Of a stretch of DNA of 64,000 bases, positions 6,862-16,514 are shown in pieces. Both the position numbers and the translations under genes were made by a program. How positions within the stretch are numbered: the first letter of the stretch is position 1; each line of letters begins with the position of its first letter. The notes below the pieces were generated by a model that saw only the letters and a list, made by a program, of their open reading frames with translations, had not been told where the DNA came from and did not search any database. The DNA lies in the NCBI RefSeq assembly GCF_000423445.1, contig NZ_KE384018.1, positions 328,964 to 392,963 of the forward strand, read 5' to 3'. The DNA comes from Acidipropionibacterium thoenii DSM 20276. Lineage in GTDB: Bacteria; Actinomycetota; Actinomycetes; Propionibacteriales; Propionibacteriaceae.

Positions 6862-9363
6862 ATGAGTGACGCCACCCCAGACCTGTTCTCCTTCTTCGCC
6901 GCGCCCCGGGACCAGCCCCCGGAGCCGGGGACCCAGCAGTCGCAGGCTCCGGCGCGCCCCGGCGTGCTGCCCTCGGCGCCGGGGGAGCTAGCGGCCGCCC
7001 GTCCCGCCAGCGAGACCGAGCTGCTGGAGGGCCTCAACCCGCCCCAGCGAGAGGCTGTGCTGCATGCCGGCTCCCCGGTGCTGGTGGTGGCCGGTGCCGG
7101 ATCGGGCAAGACCCGGGTGCTCACCCGTCGGATCGCCCACCTGGTCCAGGTGCGCGGCGTCCACCCCGGATCCATTCTGGCCATCACCTTCACCAACAAG
7201 GCCGCCGCGGAGATGAAGGCCAGGGTGGTCGAACTGGTGGGACGCAGGGCCCGCCCGATGTGGGTCTCCACCTTCCACTCGGCCGCGGTACGGATACTGC
7301 GCTCCGACATCGACCGGCTGGGGATGTCGCGAAACTTCTCGATCTACGACGACACCGACGCCAAGCGGCTGATCGCCCTGGTGACCCGGGACGCCAACCT
7401 GGACCCCAAGAAGTTCCCGCCGCGCCAGGTGATGAACTGGATCTCGGAGCAGAAGAACGAGCTGGTCGACCCGGCGGCTGCCGCCGACGCCGCCAGCACC
7501 GGCAATGACAGGATCCACGCAGATCTCTACGCCGAGTACCAACGGCGTCTGAGGGCGGCCAATGCCCTGGACTTCGACGACCTCATCATGTCCACGGTGA
7601 TGCTGCTGAGAGACTTCCCGGATCTGCGCGAGCAGTACCGGCGCCGGTTCCGCCATGTCCTGGTCGACGAGTACCAGGACACCAACACTGCCCAGTACCA
7701 GTTCATCCGGGCGCTGTGCGGAATCGATGGGGGAGTCGCCGATCAGACCGACGACGGTGAGCAGGCCAGAACCGTCGACCCCCCGGAGCTGATGGTGGTG
7801 GGCGACTCCGACCAGTCGATCTATGCCTTCCGCGGCGCCACCATCCGCAACATTCTCGACTTCGACAAGGACTTCCCCGGCGCCCGCACCATCCTCCTGG
7901 AGCAGAACTACCGCTCCACCCAGACCATCCTCAGCGCTGCCAACAGTCTGATCCAGGTCAACCCGAACCGGCCGGCGAAGAACCTGTGGACGGACGCCGG
8001 AGATGGCGAGAAGATCGTCGGCTACGTCGCCGACACCGAGCATGACGAGGCCGCCTGGGTGGGACGCACCATCGACGAACTCGTCGACGCCGGCAGGACC
8101 AGCTACGGCGAGGTGGCGGTCTTCTACCGCACCAATGCCCAGTCACGTCCCTTCGAGGACGTCTTCATCCGCACCGGGCTGCCCTACCGGGTGGTCGGGG
8201 GAGTGCGGTTCTACGAGCGGCGCGAGGTGCGAGATGCCGTCGCCTATCTGCGGGCGATCGCCAACCCGGCCGATGACATCTCGGTGAGACGGATCCTCAA
8301 TGTCCCGAAGCGGGGAATCGGGGCGCGTGCCGAGGCCAGCCTCGAGGTCTTCGCGACCGCCCGTCGGATCCCCTTCTCCGAGGCCGTCTCGAGGGCCGGG
8401 GAGATCACCTCGATGGCCAGCCGGTCGATGCATCAGATCGCCTCCTTCGCCGAGCTGATGGAGACCCACCGGCAGATGGTCGCCGAGGGCAGGCGGGCCG
8501 ATGAGATCCTGGACTCGATCCTCAAGAAGTCCGGCTACATCGCCGAACTGGAGAACTCCAAGGATCCCCAGGACGAGACCCGGCTGGAGAACCTCGTCGA
8601 GCTGTTGTCGGTGGCACAGGAGTTCGTCTCCCGGGTGCACACCATCGACCTGGGGACCGGGGCGGAGGATCCGGCCCAGGGCCCGTCTGCGGTGGAGGCC
8701 GATGACTCGTTGCCGGCCTTCCTGGAGCAGATCGCCCTGGTCGCCGACTCCGACGCGCTGCCCGAGGAGGGTGACGGGGTGATCACCCTGATGACCCTGC
8801 ACACCGCCAAGGGATTGGAGTTCGACACCGTCTTCGTCACCGGTTTCGAGGACGGCGTCTTCCCTCATGCCCGGTCCCTGGCCGATCCCAAGGAACTCGC
8901 CGAGGAACGCCGGCTGGCCTATGTCGGCCTCACCCGGGCTCGCAAGCGGCTGATGCTGTCGCGGGCGGTGGTGCGGACCACCTGGGGCCAGCCCCAGTAC
9001 AACCCGGCGAGCCGATTCATCGACGAGATCCCTGCCGAGCTGGTGCACTGGGAGCGGGTGGCCGACGCGGCCCCCAGCTGGGCCTCGACGGCCGACTCCG
9101 GTTCCCGGCGAGCCCGCGCCAGCCTCGACGACGAGGGTCCGGTATTCGGCTCGGGGACCGGCCTCGGTGCTGGACGCTCCAGAGCGACCAAGGCGCCAGC
9201 CGTCTCGCTGGCCCCCGGGGACAAGGTGCTGCACACCCAGTTCGGGTTGGGCACCGTGCTGGCCACCAAGGGCTCAGGAGGAAGTGCCACCGCCGACGTC
9301 GACTTCGGGTCAGTGGGGACCAAGCGGCTGGCGCTGAAGTTCGCCCCCCTCGAGAAGCTCTGA
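6862..9363 (+). CDS. pcrA: ATP-dependent DNA helicase PcrA/UvrD (UvrD1 type)
   Basis: An 833-residue superfamily 1A 3'-5' helicase used in nucleotide excision repair and in clearing replication blocks. Motifs appear in order: I GAGSGKT, Ia TFTNKAAAEM, II LVDEYQDTN, III VVGDSDQSIYAFRGA, IV LEQNYRST, V MTLHTAKGLEFD, VI AYVGLTRARKR. The C-terminus has the Tudor-like PcrA/UvrD tail (GDKVLHTQFGLGTV), which binds RNA polymerase in relatives. An acidic insert of about 20 residues (IDGGVADQTDDGEQARTVD) sits between motifs II and III. I chose the ATG at 6862 because a -10 box lies just upstream; the frame is open for another 32 codons. Its neighbours match the M. tuberculosis uvrD1 (Rv0949) region. 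Confidence 0.96.
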   Translation: MSDATPDLFSFFAAPRDQPPEPGTQQSQAPARPGVLPSAPGELAAARPASETELLEGLNPPQREAVLHAGSPVLVVAGAGSGKTRVLTRRIAHLVQVRGVHPGSILAITFTNKAAAEMKARVVELVGRRARPMWVSTFHSAAVRILRSDIDRLGMSRNFSIYDDTDAKRLIALVTRDANLDPKKFPPRQVMNWISEQKNELVDPAAAADAASTGNDRIHADLYAEYQRRLRAANALDFDDLIMSTVMLLRDFPDLREQYRRRFRHVLVDEYQDTNTAQYQFIRALCGIDGGVADQTDDGEQARTVDPPELMVVGDSDQSIYAFRGATIRNILDFDKDFPGARTILLEQNYRSTQTILSAANSLIQVNPNRPAKNLWTDAGDGEKIVGYVADTEHDEAAWVGRTIDELVDAGRTSYGEVAVFYRTNAQSRPFEDVFIRTGLPYRVVGGVRFYERREVRDAVAYLRAIANPADDISVRRILNVPKRGIGARAEASLEVFATARRIPFSEAVSRAGEITSMASRSMHQIASFAELMETHRQMVAEGRRADEILDSILKKSGYIAELENSKDPQDETRLENLVELLSVAQEFVSRVHTIDLGTGAEDPAQGPSAVEADDSLPAFLEQIALVADSDALPEEGDGVITLMTLHTAKGLEFDTVFVTGFEDGVFPHARSLADPKELAEERRLAYVGLTRARKRLMLSRAVVRTTWGQPQYNPASRFIDEIPAELVHWERVADAAPSWASTADSGSRRARASLDDEGPVFGSGTGLGAGRSRATKAPAVSLAPGDKVLHTQFGLGTVLATKGSGGSATADVDFGSVGTKRLALKFAPLEKL

Positions 9364-9372
9364 GCCCCGGGA

Positions 9373-10530
9373 TCAGGGCTTGAGACCCAGGGACCTCAGG
9401 AAGACCAGCGGGTCGGTGGTGCTGTAGACATCCCCAGGGGTGGTGCCCTGCGGGTAGTACTCGAAGTGCAGATGACAGCCGAAGGCGCGGCCGGTCTGCC
9501 CGGAGTAGCCGATCAGCTGGCCGGGCTTGACGATCTGCCCGGGGGTCACCCCGATGCTGGACATGTGGGCGTAGAGCACCGACCCGCCATTGGCCAGGTG
9601 GATGACCACGTGGTTACCGGCCCAGGATGCGGAGACCTGCTGGCCGACCACACCGGTGGCAACCGCGTACAGCGGAGTGCCACAGGCGGCGACGAAGTCC
9701 TCGCCGGTGTGCCAGCGGGCCCACACCCCGGTCTCCCCCCAGTAGGAGCCCAAGGTGTAGGAACCGGGACGGACCGGCATCGAGGCTCCGCCGTCGTTGG
9801 TGATGGCGGCGGTGGTGCCGGGGGTGATCTTGACCCCGGAGGCGGCGGCGGCCTTGGCGAGCCGTTCCTCGGCTGCCTTCTTCTCGGCAGCGATCTGCTT
9901 GGCGCGCTTCTTCACCGCCGCGACGGAGGCGTCCATCTCCTTGGCGCGGGCGGTCTCGGAGACCGAGGCCGCATTGCTCTGGATCTCGTCAGTGGTGGTG
10001 GCCAGGTTGGTGCTGCGCTGTTGGGCGGCGGTCTGGCTCATCGCCTTGTCGATCTGGGAGCGCACGCTGTTGCGGGAGACCGAGGAGCCACGGGCATCGC
10101 GCGAGCTCCGAGCGGCCTTGTCGGCCTTGGAGCGCGAGCTGGTGGTGTTCGACGAGAGGCCCTCGGTCGGAGAGGTCGAATCGGTCTGCGGGACGGCCCT
10201 GGTGATATCGGGCCGGGAGGTGTCGACGGCCAGCGAGTTCAGATTGGTGGCCGCCGAGCTGGAGGCGCTGGCCATCATCACGCCACCGACGCTCACCGAG
10301 GCCAGCACCGCGACGACCGCGGCGGCGATGCCGACCCGCAGGGGGGAGTGACGTCGCCGTTCGATGAAGGGCCGGTCCTGGTCGGCATCAAGGTCCCGGG
10401 TGAGGGCGTCCTGGGGGGTCAACGGCGTCTCGGCGTCATCCCGGTCGTCGCGGTCCTCGTCGACGATGACCGACCTGCGGAGGAACTCCAACGGTGCGAA
10501 TCCGCCCTGGCGTTGCCTGTGTGTGCTCAC
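9373..10530 (-). CDS. M23 (LytM-type) metallopeptidase, membrane-anchored
   Basis: A 385-residue cell-wall hydrolase or hydrolase-like regulator. An acidic cytoplasmic N-terminus (about 1-60) is followed by one membrane helix (about 72-97), a Ser/Thr-rich and Lys/Glu-rich coiled-coil stalk containing AKKRAKQIAAEKKAAEERLAK-like repeats, and a C-terminal M23 domain. The zinc-site motifs HTGEDF and HLHFE are both present, as is the central YAHM, so it is likely catalytically competent. The GTG at 10530 is preceded by GAGGAG. Convergent with pcrA and divergent from sucC, it matches Rv0950c in M. tuberculosis by position. Confidence 0.9.
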   Translation of the reverse strand: MSTHRQRQGGFAPLEFLRRSVIVDEDRDDRDDAETPLTPQDALTRDLDADQDRPFIERRRHSPLRVGIAAAVVAVLASVSVGGVMMASASSSAATNLNSLAVDTSRPDITRAVPQTDSTSPTEGLSSNTTSSRSKADKAARSSRDARGSSVSRNSVRSQIDKAMSQTAAQQRSTNLATTTDEIQSNAASVSETARAKEMDASVAAVKKRAKQIAAEKKAAEERLAKAAAASGVKITPGTTAAITNDGGASMPVRPGSYTLGSYWGETGVWARWHTGEDFVAACGTPLYAVATGVVGQQVSASWAGNHVVIHLANGGSVLYAHMSSIGVTPGQIVKPGQLIGYSGQTGRAFGCHLHFEYYPQGTTPGDVYSTTDPLVFLRSLGLKP

Positions 10531-10622
10531 TGAACTCCTCGTTACCTGGACCGGGGTTCGCGGGGGAGGCGAGTCCCGGTCCTGCGACGTCCGTACCGGG
10601 GCGCCGGTGCAATTCTGAGAAA

Positions 10623-10628
10623 ACTGTA
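10623..10628 (-). promoter_or_regulatory. Possible -10 box for the M23 peptidase gene
   Basis: TACAGT on the minus strand, about 93 bases before the GTG at 10530. It would give a leader with a ribosome binding site. No good -35 box is evident. Confidence 0.3.
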
Positions 10629-10695
10629 GCATCTCTCAGGAAGTGCTCCAACTCGCCTGATCAACCAATGCCGGGCGCGCTTCCGGCGGCGTTGG

Positions 10696-10701
10696 TAGTG
10701 T
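10696..10701 (+). promoter_or_regulatory. Possible -10 box for sucCD
   Basis: TAGTGT, about 110 bases before the sucC GTG at 10811. It shares the 280-base divergent region with the M23 gene. Confidence 0.3.
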
Positions 10702-10810
10702 GGCGGCGGCTGCCCAGTCCGGCCTCGATGCCGGCCAGTCACAGACCCGAAGGGGCTCACCGTCGACTGCCCTCAACGGCAGCACATCAACCTCGCAGAG
10801 CGGAGAGATT

Positions 10811-11986
10811 GTGGATCTGTACGAGTATCAAGCCCGGGACCTCTTTGAGGCCCACGGGGTCCCGGTGCTCCGGGGTATTGTCGCCGAGACTCCGCAGGAG
10901 GCCTCACGGGCCGCTGCCGAGCTGGGCACCCCGGTGGTCGCCGTCAAGGCCCAGGTCAAGGTCGGCGGCCGCGGCAAGGCCGGCGGGGTCAAGATCGCCA
11001 GATCCCCCGAACAGGCCGGGGAGCAGGCTGCCGCCATCCTCGGGATGGACATCAAGGGTCACACGGTGGCCAAGGTGATGATCGCGGAGGGAGCCCAGAT
11101 CGCCGAGGAGTACTACTTCTCGATCCTGCTGGACCGCGGTGAGCGCCAGTACCTCGCGATGTGCTCGCGCGAGGGGGGGATGGACATCGAGACCCTGGCC
11201 CGGGAGCGCCCCGAGGCACTGGCGAAGGTGCCGGTCGACCCGCTGGTGGGTATCGACGAGGCCAAGGCCGTCGAGATCCTGGAGGCTGCCGGATTCGACG
11301 CGGCGGCCCGGCCTGCGATCGTCCCGGTGATCCTCAAGCTGTGGGAGGTCTTCACCGGCGAGGACGCCACCCTGGTCGAGGTCAACCCGATGGTTCGCAC
11401 CGATGACGGCCGGATCATCGCCCTGGACGGGAAGGTGACCCTGGACGGCAATGCCGCCTTCCGCCACCCCGACCATGCAGGCCTGGTGGACCGGGCCGCC
11501 ACCGATCCGCTGGAACTGCGCGCCTCGGAGCTCGGTCTCAACTACGTCAAGCTTGACGGATCGGTCGGCGTCATCGGCAACGGTGCAGGCCTGGTGATGA
11601 GCACCCTGGACGTCGTCGCCTACGCCGGAGAGAACCTCCCCGGATCCCCCAGACCGGCGAACTTCCTGGACATCGGCGGCGGCGCCTCGGCCGAGGTGAT
11701 GGCCAATGGACTGGATCTCATCATCTCCGACCCGCAGGTGCGCTCGGTCTTCGTCAATGTCTTCGGCGGCATCACGGCCTGCGACGAGGTGGCCCACGGC
11801 ATCAAGGGTGCTCTGGAGACCCTCGGCGACAAGGCCAGCAAGCCACTGGTGGTCCGGCTGGACGGCAACAACGTCGAGCAGGGTCGCGCGATCCTTCACG
11901 ACTTCAACCATCCACTGGTGACCATGGTGGCCACCATGGACGAGGCGGCCAGCAGGGCCGCCGAGCTCGCATCCCAGGAGGCCTGA
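10811..11986 (+). CDS. sucC: Succinyl-CoA synthetase (ADP-forming) beta subunit
   Basis: A 391-residue ATP-grasp subunit that, with SucD, interconverts succinyl-CoA and succinate plus ATP. The nucleotide-binding N-terminus carries [16 protein letters not shown]. The C-terminal half has the ligase region [13 protein letters not shown] and the [15 protein letters not shown] stretch. The GTG start is preceded by CGGAGAG. The sucD gene starts five bases after the stop. In propionate-forming bacteria the enzyme also lies on the route linking succinate with propionyl-CoA metabolism. Confidence 0.97.
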   Translation: MDLYEYQARDLFEAHGVPVLRGIVAETPQEASRAAAELGTPVVAVKAQVKVGGRGKAGGVKIARSPEQAGEQAAAILGMDIKGHTVAKVMIAEGAQIAEEYYFSILLDRGERQYLAMCSREGGMDIETLARERPEALAKVPVDPLVGIDEAKAVEILEAAGFDAAARPAIVPVILKLWEVFTGEDATLVEVNPMVRTDDGRIIALDGKVTLDGNAAFRHPDHAGLVDRAATDPLELRASELGLNYVKLDGSVGVIGNGAGLVMSTLDVVAYAGENLPGSPRPANFLDIGGGASAEVMANGLDLIISDPQVRSVFVNVFGGITACDEVAHGIKGALETLGDKASKPLVVRLDGNNVEQGRAILHDFNHPLVTMVATMDEAASRAAELASQEA

Positions 11987-11991
11987 GAACC

Positions 11992-12885
11992 ATGTCCATC
12001 ATTCTCGATCAGAACTCAAGGATCATCGTCCAGGGCATGACCGGCTCCGAGGGGATGAAGCACACCCAGCGGATGCTCGCCAGCGGCTCGCGGATCGTCG
12101 GCGGGGTCAACCCCCGCAAGGCCGGCCAGACGGTCGGCTTCGAGGGGGACGTCGTGGTGCCGGTGTTCGGCACCGTGGCGGAGGCGATGGCGGCCACCGG
12201 TGCCAATGTGACGGTGGTCTTCGTCCCCGCCAGATTCACCGGAGCCGCCGTGATGGAGGCCATCGAGGCCGAGATCCCCTTGGTGGTGTGCATCACCGAG
12301 GGGGTCCCTGCCGCCGATGAGACGAGATTCGTCGCAGCCGCCCGCAGGACGGGCAAAACCCGGATCATCGGGCCGAACTGCCCGGGCATCATCAGCCCAG
12401 GCAAGTCCAATGCCGGCATCACCCCTGCCGACATCACCGGGCCCGGCCGGGTCGGGCTGGTCTCCAAGTCCGGCACCCTGACCTACCAGCTGATGTTCGA
12501 GGTGCGCGATCTGGGGATCTCCACGGCACTGGGGATCGGCGGGGACCCGGTGGTGGGCACCACCCACATCGATGCCCTGCAGGCCTTCCAGGATGATCCG
12601 GAGACCGACGTCATCGTGATGATCGGCGAGATCGGGGGAGACGCCGAGGAACGGGCCGCGGCCTACATCAAGGAGCACATCACCAAGCCGGTGATCGGAT
12701 ATGTGGCCGGGTTCACCGCCCCCGAGGGCAAGACGATGGGCCACGCCGGTGCCATCGTGTCGGGCTCCTCGGGAACCGCGTCAGCCAAGAAGGAGGCTCT
12801 CGAGGCGGCCGGTGTGCGGGTCGGCAGGACTCCCTCCGAGACAGCTCAGCTGGCCCATCAGGCGGTCACCGCACTGACGCGGTAG
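11992..12885 (+). CDS. sucD: Succinyl-CoA synthetase alpha subunit
   Basis: The 297-residue CoA-binding, phosphohistidine-bearing subunit. It shows the Rossmann CoA-binding fold ([12 protein letters not shown]), the [12 protein letters not shown] motif, and the active-site His in [16 protein letters not shown] precedes the ATG. It forms a two-gene operon with sucC; the next gene is convergent. Confidence 0.97.
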   Translation: MSIILDQNSRIIVQGMTGSEGMKHTQRMLASGSRIVGGVNPRKAGQTVGFEGDVVVPVFGTVAEAMAATGANVTVVFVPARFTGAAVMEAIEAEIPLVVCITEGVPAADETRFVAAARRTGKTRIIGPNCPGIISPGKSNAGITPADITGPGRVGLVSKSGTLTYQLMFEVRDLGISTALGIGGDPVVGTTHIDALQAFQDDPETDVIVMIGEIGGDAEERAAAYIKEHITKPVIGYVAGFTAPEGKTMGHAGAIVSGSSGTASAKKEALEAAGVRVGRTPSETAQLAHQAVTALTR

Positions 12886-12916
12886 CGCCTCCGAGCCGAC
12901 CGGGCCGGCGGGCCGC

Positions 12917-14608
12917 TCAGCTGTGCTGGGTGGCCCGCTGGGCGGCCCGGACGGCCAGCTGGGTCCAGGCGTCGTCACCGAACTTGTAGGTCGGGGTGAC
13001 ATTGGCCAGCAGGTAGACCAGCTGGTTGCCGACGGTGGTCACCGAGACCTGGAAGACCGCCTGATGGCCCGATCCGGCGTCCTGGGTCACCAGGAAGGAC
13101 CGCCCCGCGATCCTGGCGTCGTTGTCGCCGGTGCCGGTGAAGGTCTTCGCGTTGCCGACCTTGGCGGTGGCGAGGGTCTTGGCACAGCCGGCGATGCTGT
13201 CGCCGATTTTCTTGGCGAAGGCCTGGGCCCCCGCCGCGTTGGAGAAGGTGAACTTCACGGTGTCGAGGCCGAATCCCTGCGGAGCCGACGGGTCCTTGTA
13301 GAGCAGGTAGGTACGCTGCTGGCGGGCCGAGGGACCCGAGGCGGTGGCCAGGGTCACCCCCTCGCACTGGGTGCCCTTGCTGGAGACCCCGGCGGGGGCG
13401 GCCGCCTGCCATTCCCCCTGATCGGCGGTCAGCCTGGGCAGGTCCGAGGTGATCAACCAGCCCGGCTCCCCGGAGACGGGGGGAACGCCCTGGGTGGTCC
13501 GCACCGTGGTGGGACAGCTTCCGGCGGCCGGCCTGCAGCTGCGTGCGGCCGCCTTGGCGATCGCCTCGGCGGCCAACGAGGCGGCCACCGGGGAGCCGGA
13601 GCTCGCGGCGTCCAGGGCCTGGATCTCGCGGCCGGTGCGCGCCAGCACCACGGTGCGGTACTGGGTGGCAGCACCCTGGAAGGCGAAGGTCACCGCCATC
13701 GCCTGGTCGGCCAGTCCGGTGATGGTGCTGGCGGAGACGATCAGCGCCGGCACCGAGTCGCAGGCGGCCAGCGAGGCGGCCTCGGAGGCGTAGGCCGTCC
13801 TCGCGGTGGCCACATCGGGGTAGCTGTCGACCCTGTTCAGCGCCGATGTCCCGGTGCCGGCCGAGGAGGTGAAGGCGCGCTGCCAGGTCGACAGCGGATT
13901 GGGATGACTCGTGTCGCGGACGATGCAGGAGATGGCCTCGGGGGAGTCCGCCGAGACCGTGGCCACCGTGGACGCCACCTGCCAGGAGCTCTTGGGATCC
14001 AGCAGGGTCGCCTCGGGGGCACTCATCAGCGCATCCTGTGGCAGCGGAGTGGCTGAGCCGCTGCTGCTGGCCGGGCCGGATGGGGCGTCGGCCATCGGCG
14101 TCCGGTGAGTGAACCGGGAGACCGTCACCACCACGATGGCGGCCAGCAGCACGGCGACCAGGCCCCAGAGCCACCAGCGGCGGCCCGACCCACGATCGAC
14201 CACCAACTCGTCAGCACCGGGCTGCGCGTGGCGGCCGGTCGAGTGCCGCCCGGAGCTGCCGCGTCCGGGACCCGCCGCGTCCTCGGACGGATCGGCTGCG
14301 GCCCGCGCCAGTGGTGGTGAGGCCTGCGGGGAGGCGGGGACGACCGGCTCTCCAGAGCTGGAGCGGCTCGGCTGACGGTGCCGGTCCCTGCGTCGGGACC
14401 GGGGGCCACCGGCGGCGGGTCGCCGGAAAGCGGCATCGGGGTCGGCATCCTCCGGCTGGTCCGGCTCGGCGGCCTGCTCGGCCGATTCGGGCGGCAGCCC
14501 GCGGCGCGCGGCGCTGGAGCGAGGTTCCGTCGAGTCCCGATCGGTGCCCTGGGGCTGAGAGCTCTCGGGTATCCCGCGCCGGGGCCAGCTGGTGGGTTCC
14601 TCACTCAC
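12917..14608 (-). CDS. Membrane protein with duplicated PknH-like extracellular domain
   Basis: A 563-residue protein of unknown function. A Pro/Ser/Arg-rich cytoplasmic half (about 1-175) is followed by one helix (WWLWGLVAVLLAAIVVVTVSRF region, about 176-198) and an extracellular part. That part appears to hold two copies of one domain: about 225-375 and about 395-560. Each has a Trp early, a Cys, an aligned helix (YPDVATARTAYASEAASLAAC versus FSNAAGAQAFAKKIGDSIAGC), and a strand-rich end. The pattern resembles the PknH C-terminal sensor domain of mycobacteria, but no kinase domain is present. The GTG at 14608 has GGAGG eight bases upstream. It sits where M. tuberculosis has Rv0953c/Rv0954. 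Confidence 0.6.
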   Translation of the reverse strand: MSEEPTSWPRRGIPESSQPQGTDRDSTEPRSSAARRGLPPESAEQAAEPDQPEDADPDAAFRRPAAGGPRSRRRDRHRQPSRSSSGEPVVPASPQASPPLARAAADPSEDAAGPGRGSSGRHSTGRHAQPGADELVVDRGSGRRWWLWGLVAVLLAAIVVVTVSRFTHRTPMADAPSGPASSSGSATPLPQDALMSAPEATLLDPKSSWQVASTVATVSADSPEAISCIVRDTSHPNPLSTWQRAFTSSAGTGTSALNRVDSYPDVATARTAYASEAASLAACDSVPALIVSASTITGLADQAMAVTFAFQGAATQYRTVVLARTGREIQALDAASSGSPVAASLAAEAIAKAAARSCRPAAGSCPTTVRTTQGVPPVSGEPGWLITSDLPRLTADQGEWQAAAPAGVSSKGTQCEGVTLATASGPSARQQRTYLLYKDPSAPQGFGLDTVKFTFSNAAGAQAFAKKIGDSIAGCAKTLATAKVGNAKTFTGTGDNDARIAGRSFLVTQDAGSGHQAVFQVSVTTVGNQLVYLLANVTPTYKFGDDAWTQLAVRAAQRATQHS

Positions 14609-14809
14609 TCGGATGCCTCCAGGAGTAGACAACGTGACATCGCAACTTGACGTTGCAGGACATCGCGACTCGCCGGGGCCGGTCCGGTCGGGCGCCCGGC
14701 GCGCAGTCGCGTCTGCTCCGGCAGAGTTTACAGCCCCCGCCGCAGCGGTGATGGCGACTCGATCGGCCATCTGGGATGGTAGAGGCCGGGCCGATGGAAG
14801 GGGTCAGCT

Positions 14810-16159
14810 GTGCCGAGAGCACGTCATCCGCGCCGTGGCAGCCGTTCGAGAGCCGCCACAGATCGACTCGACCTCGCCGTCGAGTCCTCGGCCCGCAACC
14901 GCCGTCACGACCCGGGCCCGCGGTGGCCCTGGCCGGTCGTCACCGTGCTGAGTTGCCTGCTGGGGGTGCTGGGGGTCTGGGTGCTGCTCACCGGGCTGGT
15001 CATCCCCGAGTGGCTGGCGCTGTCGGAAGGCGACTTCGGGGACCTGGTCGGGGGCTCGGCGCAACTGTGGTTGCTGGCTCAGGGGGTTCCGCTCGGCGCG
15101 CTGGGACTGAAGGTGGGACTGGTGCCGCTCGGTCTGACCCTGCTGCTCCTGCTGGTGGGGGAGCGGACCTGCCACTACTCGGCCCGGGTGATGGGGGCCG
15201 CCAGACGTGCCTCGGGCGGATCCGCCGACCTGGTCGACGCCGTCCGGCTGGCTGCCCTGCACGCCTCGACCCAGCTGGCCGCCGTGGTGCTGGTCGCCGG
15301 TGCCGTGCCCGGTCACCAGCCCTGGGGGCGAGTGCTGATCGGGGGACTCACGATGGGTCTGGCGACCGGGTTGGCCGGTGCGCTGCGGGGTGCACGGCCT
15401 GCGGTCGCCGAGCTGATCCCGGACTGGGCCCGCGATCTGCTGGCCGGTGCCTCGGCCGGCTGCGCGGTGGCCCTGGTCGGAGGCATCGCTGCCCTGATCG
15501 CCGGTCTGATCGCCCACGGCGCCCGAGTGGTGGAACTCCACGAGTCCTTGGGGGCCGGGGCATGGGGGGGTGTGGTGCTGATCCTGCTGCAGCTGGGCTG
15601 GCTGCCCAATCTGATGATCTGGTGGACCTCGTGGACCCTGGGGCCGGGTTTCGCCGTCGGGTCCGCCACCTCGGTGAGCCCCTTCGGAGTCCATCTCGGA
15701 ATGGTGCCGTCCATCCCGATCCTCGGCGCGCTACCGGCCAATGGCGCCCCCAGTGACTGGGTGAGGCTCTGGCTGCTGGTCCCGATCGCGGCGGGGGCGG
15801 TGGCAGGAATGCTGGTCGCCAGGCGGCGTCGCGCGGATCCGGCCCTCCCGCTACTGGCGCTCACGACCGCATCGGGGGTGCTGGCCGGCCTGGTGCTGGG
15901 GTTGCTCGGAGCGCTGTCGGCAGGGGGGATCGGCCAGGCCAGGATGGCCCGGATGGGCGCCCCGACGCCGGCGATGCTCGGCATGGCGGTGGCCCTGCTC
16001 GGCGGCGGTGCACTGCTGGCCGGGGCAGTGCGGCTGCTGGTGACCCGGCTGCCTGCGGCCACCTCCTCGACGGTTCGGCAGGCTCCGGACGAGACCGAGG
16101 AGCAGACCCGCAGGATTGCCCGTCAGCCGGATCACCCCACCAGCGAGCAGCACGGTTGA
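14810..16159 (+). CDS. PerM-like polytopic membrane protein (DUF6350)
   Basis: A 449-residue membrane protein with about ten hydrophobic segments after an Arg-rich cytoplasmic N-terminus. The family signature WLPNLMIWWTSWTLGPGF is present, followed by GTATSVSPFG-like residues (GSATSVSPFGVHLG). Its position between sucCD and purN-purH matches Rv0955 (PerM), which supports cell division through the divisome in mycobacteria; that role here is inferred. GGAAGGGG lies six bases before the GTG, and a TAGAGG box at 14780 gives a very short leader. Confidence 0.8.
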   Translation: MPRARHPRRGSRSRAATDRLDLAVESSARNRRHDPGPRWPWPVVTVLSCLLGVLGVWVLLTGLVIPEWLALSEGDFGDLVGGSAQLWLLAQGVPLGALGLKVGLVPLGLTLLLLLVGERTCHYSARVMGAARRASGGSADLVDAVRLAALHASTQLAAVVLVAGAVPGHQPWGRVLIGGLTMGLATGLAGALRGARPAVAELIPDWARDLLAGASAGCAVALVGGIAALIAGLIAHGARVVELHESLGAGAWGGVVLILLQLGWLPNLMIWWTSWTLGPGFAVGSATSVSPFGVHLGMVPSIPILGALPANGAPSDWVRLWLLVPIAAGAVAGMLVARRRRADPALPLLALTTASGVLAGLVLGLLGALSAGGIGQARMARMGAPTPAMLGMAVALLGGGALLAGAVRLLVTRLPAATSSTVRQAPDETEEQTRRIARQPDHPTSEQHG

Positions 16160-16218
16160 TGCCGGCGCCCGCACTGCCCACCCAGGGCCCCGATGGGAGA
16201 GCTCCGGGAATGAGGATG

Positions 16219-16224
16219 CATACT
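16219..16224 (+). promoter_or_regulatory. Probable -10 box of the riboflavin operon
   Basis: CATACT, about ten bases before the first stem of the FMN riboswitch, which is where a riboswitch transcript should begin. Confidence 0.45.
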
Positions 16225-16233
16225 GGGGAGGCA

Positions 16234-16368
16234 CACGTGCTCCGGGGTCGGTGAGAGTCCGAACCGGCGGTGACAGTCCGCGAACCATCGGTCAGGGTGA
16301 CCTGGCGATGGCCGAACCGGTGAAAATCCGGTACCGACGGTGAAAGTCCGGATGGGAGGCAGCACGTG
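16234..16368 (+). ncRNA. FMN riboswitch (RFN element)
   Basis: A complete RFN element. The closing stem P1 is a perfect 8-bp pairing of CACGTGCT (16234-16241) with AGCACGTG (16361-16368). Inside lie the conserved segments GGGTCGGTGAGAGTCC, CCGGCGGTGACAGTCCGCGA, GGTGAAAATCC and ACCGACGGTGAAAGTCCGG followed by GATGGGAGG. Binding of FMN is expected to switch off the downstream ribD-ribE-ribBA-ribH operon. In actinobacteria control is mostly at translation initiation; here 146 bases separate P1 from the ribD start. Confidence 0.97.
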
Positions 16369-16440
16369 GGACCTGCGCGGTGCGCGCGGGCCGGTGGCGT
16401 GGTACCAGCCGTCGGTCCCTGCCATCGTGTGACGTCGTCG

Positions 16441-16455
16441 TCGGCCGTGGGCCGA
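16441..16455 (+). promoter_or_regulatory. Hairpin in the riboswitch expression platform
   Basis: TCGGCC-GTG-GGCCGA, a perfect 6-bp stem with a 3-base loop, between the FMN riboswitch and ribD. No T-tract follows, so it is not a standard terminator. It may belong to the switching structure or be a Rho-dependent element. Confidence 0.35.
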
Positions 16456-16514
16456 TGGTGGCGCGGGTCCCTGGCGACCCCGGCGTTCGTGAGGACGCGA
16501 ATGAAGGGTTGCCG

